DNA of 13,399 nt from Bacillota bacterium (GTDB lineage: Bacteria > Bacillota > Clostridia > Tissierellales > Sedimentibacteraceae), in NCBI GenBank assembly GCA_023416855.1, contig JAEZGU010000218.1:1-13399 (forward strand). Direction: 5' to 3'. Positions within the stretch are counted from its first letter, which is position 1; the number at the start of each line of letters is the position of its first letter. The position numbers were made by a program, and so were the translations under genes. Positions 7,111 to 13,218 of the stretch are shown here, one piece after another. The notes beneath the pieces are model-generated. The model worked only from the letters and a program-made list of their open reading frames with translations, made no database searches and was not told the DNA's origin.

Positions 7111-7140
7111 AAAAAACTGCTAATTACTTAGCAGTTTTTT
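7111..7140 (-). terminator. Terminator of the five-gene ATPase operon, stop codon inside the stem
   Basis: AAAAAACTGCTAA (7111-7123) and TTAGCAGTTTTTT (7128-7140) form a perfect 13-bp stem with a 4-nt loop, with T runs on both strands. The last codon and TAA stop of the DUF134 gene (7128-7130) lie in the 5' arm as read on the minus strand. This arrangement separates the operon from promoter A. Confidence 0.88.
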
Positions 7141-7499
7141 GAATCCGTTTCTATTCTCCATTTATTTCTTCGGCATCTTCCTCTATTACAAAATTCTCCT
7201 TCTCCATCACAAAGTTTATAATCTCCGCCTTCAATTCTCAAAACCTTACCGTTAACGAGAGATTCGGCTATTTTTTTCCTTGCATCGCTATAGATTCCTT
7301 GAACAGTCGTACGTGCTACATTCATTTGTGTTGCACACTCTTCTTGTGACAGTCCTTCTAAATCAATTAATCTTATGGTTTCGTATTCATCAACTGTCAT
7401 GTTTACGAACATCATTTCTTGATTTGGGGAATCTAATGGACCAAATTTGTTGCTATCAGGAAGACAGCACACTTTTCTCCACTTTCTAGGTCTTGGCAT
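7128..7499 (-). CDS. DUF134-family helix-turn-helix DNA-binding protein
   Basis: A 123-residue protein of the DUF134 family, small predicted transcription factors with a sigma-region-4-like helix-turn-helix. Seen: N-terminal MPRPRKWRKVCCLPDSNKFG (the P-R-P-K/R-x-x-R-x-V signature), MTVDEYETIRLIDLEGLSQE (34-53), the HTH proper at about 50-80 (LSQEECATQMNVARTTVQGI, then YSDARKKIAESLVNGK), and a cysteine-bearing tail (Cys97, Cys104, Cys109, Cys123) that could bind metal or an Fe-S cluster. The start is ATG 7497-7499 behind TGGAGTG; a longer reading from 7526 is less likely. It is the last gene of the ATPase/NifX operon, 14 nt after the NifX-like stop. Being the only DNA-binding protein in the regulon, it is the best candidate for binding the TGACATATGTCA operators (inference). 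Confidence 0.85.
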   Translation of the reverse strand: MPRPRKWRKVCCLPDSNKFGPLDSPNQEMMFVNMTVDEYETIRLIDLEGLSQEECATQMNVARTTVQGIYSDARKKIAESLVNGKVLRIEGGDYKLCDGEGEFCNRGRCRRNKWRIETDSKNC

Positions 7500-7513
7500 A
7501 GTAACACTCCATA

Positions 7514-7870
7514 TTATTCTCCACAATCCCCATGATGCATATGTTCATTACATACTGAAACTGATGATTTTAAATTCCCCCTCAAATATTGCTCAGCAAC
7601 ACTTATTGCTTCACCTTTAGCACCAGTTATGATTTTAATACCCTTCTCATTAAAAATATCGATAGCTCCGGCGCCCATTCCTCCTGAAATAATAACATTC
7701 ACGCCTATATCACTTAAAAAATTAGGCAAAAATCCCGGCTTGTGTCCCGGATTGTCAATTGATTGACTTTTTATAATACTATTTTTTTCAACATCATAAA
7801 TGTTAAAATTAGTACAATGTCCAAAATGTTCTGTCACCATATTATTTTCACTGGCAACTGCTATCTTCAT
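7514..7870 (-). CDS. NifX/NifB-fold (ORP-like) metal-cluster binding protein
   Basis: A 118-residue member of the dinitrogenase Fe-Mo cofactor family. Seen: MKIAVASENN, TEHFGHCTNFNIYDV (13-27) with the canonical H-F-G-H/R motif, DNPGHKPGFLPNFLSDIGVN (39-58), ISGGMGAGAIDIFNEKGIKI (61-80), and a tail with Cys and His residues (CNEHMHHGDCGE, 107-118) that could ligate a metal. It resembles the small proteins next to Mrp/MinD ATPases, including the Desulfovibrio orange protein, which carries a Mo-Cu-S cluster. Whether this one carries metal is unknown. Its ATG overlaps the Mrp stop by four bases (ATGA) behind GGAGGAGG, so the two are translationally coupled. It shares its fold with the 6415-6774 product but little else beyond the N-terminus. 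Confidence 0.85.
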   Translation of the reverse strand: MKIAVASENNMVTEHFGHCTNFNIYDVEKNSIIKSQSIDNPGHKPGFLPNFLSDIGVNVIISGGMGAGAIDIFNEKGIKIITGAKGEAISVAEQYLRGNLKSSVSVCNEHMHHGDCGE

Positions 7871-8712
7871 TTAATCCTCCTCCAATCATCATTCTCTAAA
7901 ATTTCAGCTACATTACTAAATAGCTTATCATCAATTAGCTCAACTAAACCCTTATCAATAGAAGTTGCAATTTTAGTGTCTATAGGAAGTTTTGCTAAAA
8001 CATCAATATTATGTTTCTTAGCAATTTCATCAATATTGCTTTCACCAAAAATCTTATGTTCCTTATCACATTCAGTACATTTAAAATATGACATATTCTC
8101 AACAATACCTATTATTGGTATATTCATATTTTCTGCCATCTTAACTGCTTTTTCAACAATCATTGAAACTAATTCCTGAGGTGAAGTAACTACTATTATA
8201 CCATCTACAGGAAGAGATTGGAAAACTGTTAAAGGTACATCTCCCGTCCCTGGTGGCATATCCACAAACATATAATCAACATTCTTCCAAATTACCTCAG
8301 ACCAAAATTGCTTTACTACGCCCGCTATAATTGGCCCTCTCCATATAACAGGGTCAGTATCATTTTCCAACAATAAGTTTACTGACATTATTTCGATACC
8401 CGTCTTTGTCTTAATAGGAATTATTCCCGATTCATTGCTTTTCGCTTTGTCCCTTACTCCAAAAGCCTTTGGAATTGATGGTCCTGTTATATCTGCGTCT
8501 AAAATAGCAACATTATGGTTTCTTCTATTCATTGTAACAGCAAGCATTGAGGTTACTAAGGATTTACCTACACCACCTTTACCACTTACAACACCAATTA
8601 TCCTTTTTACATTACTCAATTCATGTGGCTTTTCTAAAAATTCACTTGGTTCTGTTCTGCTGCTACAGTTTTGATTACATGTACTGCAGCTAGAATTACA
8701 ATTTTCGCTCAT
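7867..8712 (-). CDS. Mrp/NBP35-family P-loop ATPase (Fe-S cluster carrier)
   Basis: A 281-residue ATPase of the Mrp/NBP35/ApbC family, cytosolic proteins that bind and transfer [4Fe-4S] clusters. Seen: an N-terminal cysteine cluster CNSSCSTCNQNC (Cys5, 9, 12, 16), similar in placement to NBP35-type ferredoxin motifs; the deviant Walker A VVSGKGGVGKS (41-51); LDADITGPSIPKAFG (71-85); the switch DMPPGTGDVPLT (151-162); TSPQELV; ENMSYFKCTECDKEH with the Cys212-x2-Cys215 pair that bridges the dimer cluster; and KLPIDTKI. Length is normal. The start ATG overlaps the upstream stop as ATGA, and the next gene starts the same way. Partners are likely the two ferredoxin-type ATPases upstream and the NifX-like protein downstream. 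Confidence 0.93.
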   Translation of the reverse strand: MSENCNSSCSTCNQNCSSRTEPSEFLEKPHELSNVKRIIGVVSGKGGVGKSLVTSMLAVTMNRRNHNVAILDADITGPSIPKAFGVRDKAKSNESGIIPIKTKTGIEIMSVNLLLENDTDPVIWRGPIIAGVVKQFWSEVIWKNVDYMFVDMPPGTGDVPLTVFQSLPVDGIIVVTSPQELVSMIVEKAVKMAENMNIPIIGIVENMSYFKCTECDKEHKIFGESNIDEIAKKHNIDVLAKLPIDTKIATSIDKGLVELIDDKLFSNVAEILENDDWRRIK

Positions 8713-9575
8713 TCAATTTGCTCCTGATCATTAAAAATTTTGATAGTATTTTCATAAACTTTCTTCACAGCTTTTTGTGCTGCACAATCTATATCAACAA
8801 TGGTTGACCCATTGTTAATAGCTTCAACAGCTTTAATATCAAATGGGATTTTTCCTGTTAACTCAATGTTATATTTTTTACAATATAGCTCAATATTATC
8901 AGAAACCTCCTTATTTGTATCATATTTATTTATGCAAACAGCTATTTTAGTTTTAAATTTTCTTGCTGTTTCTATGATCCGTTCCATATCACTTAATCCT
9001 GAAACAGATGGTTCCGTAACAATTAAAGCCATATTAACTCCGCTCATAGATGCAATTACAGGACAACCTATACCTGGAGAACCATCAACAACTGCAAAAT
9101 CTACTTTTGTATTATCGCGTAGCTGTTTTTTGACCTCTGAAACCAACTTTCCGGAATTTCCACTTCCCATTTTAAGTTTTGCAGTTGAGAAAACAACTTC
9201 ATCCTTGTACAACATCAAATCTCCTGCTTTAAAATCTGTCATTTCTATCGCGTTATATGGACATATGTACTCACACACACCACATCCTTCACACTCATAA
9301 CAGTTTACCGAAAAGTTTTTACTAATGGCGCTAAATCTGCAATATTCAATACATAAATAACATTGTAAACACTTGTCTATATCTATTTTAGCTTTTTTCA
9401 TACCAAAATAATCACTAATTTTAGGTTCTTTAATTTGATTCATAACTAAGTGAAGATTTGGTGCATCCACATCGCAGTCTGCAAATGCTTTAGCCTCTGA
9501 CAATTTTATAAAGGCACTTGCTACGGTTGTTTTGCCTGTACCTCCCTTGCCACTTAATATTAACAGTTGTCTCAT
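8709..9575 (-). CDS. MinD/ParA ATPase with inserted 2x[4Fe-4S] ferredoxin domain (second copy)
   Basis: A 288-residue P-loop ATPase. Deviant Walker A LSGKGGTGKTT (7-17) and DCDVDAPNLHL (33-43) are followed by an inserted bacterial ferredoxin: Cys69-x2-Cys72-x2-Cys75-x3-Cys79 and Cys95-x2-Cys98-x2-Cys101-x3-Cys105-Pro, with an extra Cys92. The ATPase fold then resumes with VVDGSPGIGCPVIASMSG, VTEPSVSGLSDMERI and GKIPFD. This architecture is that of the paired 'cobyrinic acid a,c-diamide synthase/MinD' proteins seen beside ORP and Mrp genes (DVU2103/DVU2104 type in Desulfovibrio). They are predicted to couple ATP hydrolysis to Fe-S or electron handling; the true activity is not established. It is coupled by ATGA overlaps to both neighbours and is paralogous to the gene at 9572-10405. 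Confidence 0.92.
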   Translation of the reverse strand: MRQLLILSGKGGTGKTTVASAFIKLSEAKAFADCDVDAPNLHLVMNQIKEPKISDYFGMKKAKIDIDKCLQCYLCIEYCRFSAISKNFSVNCYECEGCGVCEYICPYNAIEMTDFKAGDLMLYKDEVVFSTAKLKMGSGNSGKLVSEVKKQLRDNTKVDFAVVDGSPGIGCPVIASMSGVNMALIVTEPSVSGLSDMERIIETARKFKTKIAVCINKYDTNKEVSDNIELYCKKYNIELTGKIPFDIKAVEAINNGSTIVDIDCAAQKAVKKVYENTIKIFNDQEQIE

Positions 9576-10405
9576 GACACCTCCTGCATAACTCTTTCAA
9601 GTATATTATTAAAATAACCTTTATACTTAGAGTTTCTTGCTGCTATTAAACCATCTGAATTAATTTTACCTAATTCAGTATCATATGGTATTTTGGCAAT
9701 AATTTTTATATTTTTCTCTTTACAAAAATTCTCAGATGGATTTTCTTCATTTAAACTTTTGTTTAATATTACACCAAATGGCTTTTTATATAATTTAACA
9801 AGCTTATATACCATATTTAAATTATGCGCACCAAATACAGTTGGTTCTGCAATTAATATACAATAATCAGCATCCTTTATGCTTTCCATTACACTACAAC
9901 CGCTGCCAGGAGGACAGTCTATAAATGTGAGTTTATTATGTTCAAGTTGCTTATTTAACATATTTTTTATAATCGAAACTCCAGATTCCTGACCAATGTT
10001 TAAAAAACCAGATATAATATGTATGTTTTCTGATACTCCTAATTGTATTATTCCTATAGTTCTGTCTATTTCAGTAATAGCTTCTGTTGGGCATACTATT
10101 GAACACCCTCCACAGGAATGGCATATTTCATCAAATAATATAACTTTATCCTTTATATATGCTAAAGCATTAAACTTACAGAAATCCACACACTTTCTGC
10201 AACCATTGCATAAATTTTGATTAATCTCTGGGAATTTAACACTCACAATTTCACTCTTAGTAACCTTAGGTTTGAAAAACAAATGACCATTTGGTTCTTC
10301 AACGTCACAATCAATATAGTATGAATCTTCAGAAGCCACAGCTAAATTAACTGAGATTAAAGTTTTCCCTGTACCTCCTTTGCCACTTAACACAGCAATT
10401 TTCAT
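9572..10405 (-). CDS. MinD/ParA ATPase with inserted 2x[4Fe-4S] ferredoxin domain (first copy)
   Basis: A 277-residue paralogue of the next gene and the first cistron of the operon. Seen: Walker A LSGKGGTGKT (6-15), DCDVEEPNGHLFF (32-44), and ferredoxin motifs Cys66-x2-Cys69-x2-Cys72-x3-Cys76 and Cys95-x2-Cys98-x2-Cys101-x3-Cys105-Pro. The ATPase part then resumes with FIDCPPGSGCSVMESIKDAD, IAEPTVFGAHNLNMV and AKIPYDTELG. The pairing of two such ATPases, always adjacent, suggests a heterodimer (inference). The start ATG follows AGAGGT at normal distance and lies about 45 nt after promoter B. It is coupled to the following gene by an ATGA overlap (9572-9575). Exact biochemical role unknown; the neighbours point to metal-cluster assembly or an ORP-like complex. 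Confidence 0.92.
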   Translation of the reverse strand: MKIAVLSGKGGTGKTLISVNLAVASEDSYYIDCDVEEPNGHLFFKPKVTKSEIVSVKFPEINQNLCNGCRKCVDFCKFNALAYIKDKVILFDEICHSCGGCSIVCPTEAITEIDRTIGIIQLGVSENIHIISGFLNIGQESGVSIIKNMLNKQLEHNKLTFIDCPPGSGCSVMESIKDADYCILIAEPTVFGAHNLNMVYKLVKLYKKPFGVILNKSLNEENPSENFCKEKNIKIIAKIPYDTELGKINSDGLIAARNSKYKGYFNNILERVMQEVS

Positions 10406-10430
10406 ATTTTACCTCTCACATCATAGTTTA

Positions 10431-10442
10431 TGACATATATCC
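10431..10442. promoter_or_regulatory. Operator B1, imperfect downstream site
   Basis: TGACATATATCC matches TGACATATGTCA at 10 of 12 positions and is complete in its left half. It lies downstream of the predicted start of promoter B and is centred 35 bp from B2. Confidence 0.5.
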
Positions 10443-10449
10443 GTAATTA

Positions 10450-10478
10450 ATTATATTTCAATTTTTGTCATATGTCAA
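10450..10478 (-). promoter_or_regulatory. Promoter B (ATPase / NifX-like / DUF134 operon)
   Basis: The minus strand shows TTGACA (revcomp of 10473-10478) and TATAAT (10450-10455) with exactly 17 nt between. The layout is the same as in promoters A and C. Confidence 0.8.
10466..10477. promoter_or_regulatory. Operator B2, palindrome over the -35
   Basis: TGTCATATGTCA matches the 12-bp palindrome at 11 of 12 positions and overlaps the -35. It is followed by the shared AATAACT. A further inverted repeat, AATAACTC (10477-10484) with GAGTTATT (10503-10510), adjoins it and is not present in A or C. Confidence 0.6.
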
Positions 10479-10538
10479 TAACTCCATCCTATAATTTTTG
10501 TAGAGTTATTCTAATAGTATGTGAGTAGCTGTTAAAAT

Positions 10539-10566
10539 GAGCCATCAATTTTACAATCAATGGCTC
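10539..10566 (-). terminator. Terminator after the FMN-protein gene
   Basis: GAGCCAT (10539-10545) and ATGGCTC (10560-10566) form a stem that extends inward by five more pairs (two of them G-U) to a 4-nt loop. The T tract that follows on the minus strand is short (ATTTTAAC), so termination may be incomplete. Confidence 0.65.
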
Positions 10567-10579
10567 GATCATTTTCATA

Positions 10580-12130
10580 TTATAATTGATGAAGTTCTCG
10601 CACTAACATATCTTCATACGTTTCTAAATTAGTTACTTGTGAAGCAAGCTCTGTTAAAGGGATAATGTCACTTCTATCTATATACTCTAATTTAAATTTT
10701 CGATTTAATGCCATCAATTGTTTTAAACCTGCTGTTATTCTATTAATATACGAATATACTCCAATGGCTCCACCAGAAAATTCTGATGCATTTTCATAAT
10801 AGAGTTTTAGTTCTCTTATGTCTGCGAATAAATCTTCTTTAGTTGTTCCGAATCTTTGGTACTCTTTCGGTATATTACCTGCTTCTATAAGATCATTTAT
10901 TTGTTTGCCTGCCATAGCTGCTGCCATAGCTGCTCTTCCTACTGCTACAAAGTTTATATATGGAGCACCAAGTGCTAAACCTTTATAAATTTGATCTTCT
11001 GTTGCAAAACCACCAGCTATAGCAACTTGAGGCAACTTATATCCTTTAGCTTCCATTCTTTTTAATATATCATGAAGCATACTTTCTAAATAAACTGTAG
11101 GTATACCCCATTCGTTCATCATCTTAACAGGACTATTGCCTGTACCGCCTCCTGCCCCATCAAAAGTAACTAAATCCACTTCTGCTTCTATGGCTATCTT
11201 TAATATTCTAACTAAATCTTTTAAATCAAATGGACCCGTTTTAAAGCAAACATGCTCAGCACCTAATTTTTTTAATTCATTAACACGCTTTATGAGTATT
11301 TCCTCATTCCACATAGGTATCTTACCTATTTTTTCAAATATCTGTCCTTTACCTTTTTTATAATTTTCAGCTATTTGTGGATTTTCTGGATCAGGATATA
11401 TTAAATAGCCCATTTTTTTAAACTTCAAAGCTTCATTAATATCTTTTACCCTGCCCATACCTTGTACTCCTTTAGCTGCCTGACCAAACTTAAGTTCTAC
11501 TGATTTAACACCTAATTTAGTAATAGCATAATCAAGTAAGTTTAAATTTTCATCGTCGTAATTTGCCTGTAAAATTATATCTCCTAAGCCTCGATAATAT
11601 TGCCTAAATGAGTTTACCATTTCTTCTACAAGTGGAGATGAAACTACTTTACCATTTTCCAACACTAAATGTTTATCTTTAGCAACTACATCTTCTCCTA
11701 TAACAACTAATACACCGGCTATAGCTGCTCCTGAAAAATAATCTTTCCAATTTAATTTTGCCATTGCAGGCAATATAAAAGGTGCTGACATTTCAATTTT
11801 GTTGTTATTACCAAAGTATGTATTTATTTTAGCCTTGGGGAATGTAGCCTCATTTGAATTCTCTTTGCAGCCTAAAGCACTAAACACTCTACCGTTAATA
11901 TTGAAATGAGTAAAATCAAGAGGATATTGTTTTTCAGAAGCAAATTGGTTTATGTCAGTTTCGTAAGGATATATAGCTTCAGAACCTCTGAGAGCAGATA
12001 AACCAATTTCACAAGTACCCATACAATTTGAAGTGCATACTGCACACATACCGGAAAATTTAGAAACGTTTTCGGGAGTTCTAAGTCGTGTATGACTTAT
12101 TGTAGAACCAAGGGGTGGGCTAAAACTCAT
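10580..12130 (-). CDS. FMN-binding glutamate synthase-like protein with N-terminal Cys4 motif
   Basis: A 516-residue protein related to the FMN/Fe-S synthase domain of glutamate synthase (GltS barrel). Numbered from ATG 12128-12130: an N-terminal segment MCAVCTSNCMGTCEIGLSAL with Cys29-x2-Cys32-x3-Cys36-x3-Cys40, which looks like an Fe-S or zinc site; ELKFGQAAKGVQGMG (212-226), matching the synthase 'K-x-GQGAKPG' strand; VTFDGAGGGTGNSP (321-334), matching 'DGGTGASP'; and IAGGFATEDQIYKGLALGA, the FMN phosphate-binding part. The glutaminase domain is absent and the usual [3Fe-4S] cysteine triplet is not evident, so it need not make glutamate. The first in-frame ATG (12143-12145) contains GGAGG within its extension and is rejected. 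It is monocistronic, has promoter C with paired operators, and ends at the hairpin at 10539-10566. Real substrate unknown. Confidence 0.82.
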   Translation of the reverse strand: MSFSPPLGSTISHTRLRTPENVSKFSGMCAVCTSNCMGTCEIGLSALRGSEAIYPYETDINQFASEKQYPLDFTHFNINGRVFSALGCKENSNEATFPKAKINTYFGNNNKIEMSAPFILPAMAKLNWKDYFSGAAIAGVLVVIGEDVVAKDKHLVLENGKVVSSPLVEEMVNSFRQYYRGLGDIILQANYDDENLNLLDYAITKLGVKSVELKFGQAAKGVQGMGRVKDINEALKFKKMGYLIYPDPENPQIAENYKKGKGQIFEKIGKIPMWNEEILIKRVNELKKLGAEHVCFKTGPFDLKDLVRILKIAIEAEVDLVTFDGAGGGTGNSPVKMMNEWGIPTVYLESMLHDILKRMEAKGYKLPQVAIAGGFATEDQIYKGLALGAPYINFVAVGRAAMAAAMAGKQINDLIEAGNIPKEYQRFGTTKEDLFADIRELKLYYENASEFSGGAIGVYSYINRITAGLKQLMALNRKFKLEYIDRSDIIPLTELASQVTNLETYEDMLVRELHQL

Positions 12131-12152
12131 ATTTAATACCTCCATTTATTTT

Positions 12153-12164
12153 TGACATATGTCA
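12153..12164. promoter_or_regulatory. Operator C1, perfect downstream palindrome
   Basis: TGACATATGTCA is a perfect 12-bp palindrome located downstream of the predicted start of promoter C. It is centred 38 bp from C2, the same distance as A1 from A2. Confidence 0.68.
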
Positions 12165-12174
12165 CTTTAATTAA

Positions 12175-12203
12175 ATTATATTCTCATTAAAGATATATGT
12201 CAA
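12175..12203 (-). promoter_or_regulatory. Promoter C (FMN protein gene)
   Basis: TTGACA (revcomp of 12198-12203) and TATAAT (12175-12180) on the minus strand have a 17-nt spacer. It begins immediately after the tatA terminator. Confidence 0.8.
12191..12202. promoter_or_regulatory. Operator C2, imperfect palindrome over the -35
   Basis: AGATATATGTCA matches the palindrome at 10 of 12 positions, with the half covering the -35 intact. It is followed by the shared AATAACT. Confidence 0.55.
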
Positions 12204-12212
12204 TAACTATAT

Positions 12213-12246
12213 AAAAAAGACCGGCACCTAAAAAAACTGGTACCGG
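12213..12246 (-). terminator. Terminator of the fdhD-tatA operon
   Basis: CCGGCACC (12221-12228) and GGTACCGG (12239-12246) form an 8-bp GC-rich stem with one G-U pair on the minus strand. The loop is T-rich and is followed by six T (12213-12218). Confidence 0.88.
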
Positions 12247-12261
12247 CAATATGAAAAAATA

Positions 12262-12453
12262 TTAGCTAACTTTTTTATCAGAGTCGTTTAATTCAACTTC
12301 CAACTCTTTTTGTGCTCTATTTGCATATCCTTTAAAATTATTTATAGCTTCTCCTAATGATTTACCCACTTCAGGTAATTTAGATGGACCAAAAATAATT
12401 AAAGCAATTGCTAATATTAAAATTAATTCTCCTGCTCCTATTTTACCAAACAT
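12262..12453 (-). CDS. tatA: Sec-independent protein translocase TatA/E-type subunit
   Basis: A 63-residue protein with the TatA/E layout: an N-terminal membrane helix (IGAGELILILAIALIIFG, residues 5-22), the hinge FGPSKLPEVGKSLGEA (21-36) with the family F-G-P-x-K-L-P-x-x-G core, then an amphipathic helix and a charged tail. TatA forms the pore-like assembly that moves folded proteins, often cofactor-bearing oxidoreductases, across the membrane. It is preceded by AGGAAAGGAG at good spacing, starts 14 nt after the fdhD stop, and ends at a strong terminator. No tatC is in the window. The link to fdhD suggests export of a molybdenum- or tungsten-containing formate dehydrogenase (inference). Confidence 0.93.
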   Translation of the reverse strand: MFGKIGAGELILILAIALIIFGPSKLPEVGKSLGEAINNFKGYANRAQKELEVELNDSDKKVS

Positions 12454-12467
12454 ATATTTCTCCTTTC

Positions 12468-13205
12468 CTACATCGCTATTCTTTCTTCATACATGTACAC
12501 TATAGGGTTACTTGAAGCAATCCTTCCTATTACGGTTATGCCTAAATTATTGGCTAATTCTAACGCCGAAGTGGTTGGTATACTTCTTGATACTACAAAC
12601 GGACATGCTACATTTGCTGCTTTTAGAACCATATCAGTTGATATTCTTCCTGTAGTCATAAGCATTGTGTTCTTGAAATTAACTTCCTTTAACAATCCTT
12701 TACCTATAACTTTATCAACTGCATTGTGTCTTCCTACATCTTCACATAACGCAATAATTTCTCTTCCATCAGATAAGGCTGCACAATGCATTCCACCATA
12801 TCTTTTATACATCATTGCTTTCATAAACATTTCAATAGCTAACTTTTTAACTTCTTCTATTGAAATATGAAAATCTGATTCAATCTTTGGAAGCTTAGAT
12901 ATTGATTCGTTGAATTTAACTCCGCTTCCACATCCACTACTTAGCACTGTATTTAATTCAATACCATTAAAATCTACCTCAAAGGAGGAGGTTGCAAAGA
13001 TCATTTTCATGTCCTTGCAAGCTCCAAGAGAAGTTATATCTTTAATATTATTGATTATACCTCTGCTAAAAAGATGACCAATTGCTAATTCCTTAAGCTC
13101 ATTCGGAGTACACATAAATGTTACTAAGTTCTTTCCGTTTAACAAAAACACAACCGGTTCTTCTTCACAAATGTTTACTTTTTTTAAAGCTACAGCTTCA
13201 TTCAT
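12468..13205 (-). CDS. fdhD: Formate dehydrogenase accessory sulfurtransferase FdhD
   Basis: A 245-residue protein of the FdhD family, which passes sulfur from a cysteine desulfurase to the Mo/W-bis-pterin cofactor of formate dehydrogenase. Seen: EEEPVVFLLNGK, FMCTPNELKELAIGHLFSRG (30-49), the active loop SSGCGSG with Cys92 (89-95), GGMHCAAL, ALCEDVGRHNAVDKVIGKGL, TTGRISTDMVLKAA and VSRSIPTTSALELANNLGIT. The E. coli protein has a C-x-x-C pair in the active loop; here the second position is glycine (CGSG), leaving one cysteine. The start ATG 13203-13205 follows AGGGGAT. It lies 13 nt after the stop of an unidentified gene and 14 nt before tatA, so it is operonic with both. Confidence 0.93.
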   Translation of the reverse strand: MNEAVALKKVNICEEEPVVFLLNGKNLVTFMCTPNELKELAIGHLFSRGIINNIKDITSLGACKDMKMIFATSSFEVDFNGIELNTVLSSGCGSGVKFNESISKLPKIESDFHISIEEVKKLAIEMFMKAMMYKRYGGMHCAALSDGREIIALCEDVGRHNAVDKVIGKGLLKEVNFKNTMLMTTGRISTDMVLKAANVACPFVVSRSIPTTSALELANNLGITVIGRIASSNPIVYMYEERIAM

Positions 13206-13218
13206 ACTTTATCCCCTA

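Noticed and set aside
6415..7870. NifX-like genes as evidence of nitrogen fixation
   Set aside because: No nifH, nifD, nifK, nifE, nifN or nifB radical-SAM part is present; the fold is widespread in anaerobes outside nif clusters.
9260..9268. Further 9-base match to the operator (GACATATGT) inside the second MinD-type gene
   Set aside because: It lies well inside a coding region, far from any promoter, has only one half complete and has no partner site at 35-38 bp; most likely codon coincidence.
8800..9300. 166-codon plus-strand open frame opposite the second MinD-type ATPase
   Set aside because: The minus-strand frame has clear Walker and ferredoxin motifs; the plus frame has no recognisable domain or ribosome site and is a shadow of the AT-rich coding strand.
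10580..12130. Annotation as glutamate synthase large subunit (gltB)
   Set aside because: The glutaminase domain and the usual [3Fe-4S] cysteine pattern are missing, and no gltD is adjacent, so only the FMN-binding family name is used.
7018..12202. TGACATATGTCA copies as ends of a mobile element or a CRISPR-like repeat
   Set aside because: They come in promoter-centred pairs with fixed geometry, there is no transposase, no target duplication and no regular spacer array.
12493..12870. 125-codon plus-strand open frame opposite fdhD
   Set aside because: fdhD motifs fully explain the minus strand, and there is no convincing ribosome site or promoter for the plus frame.
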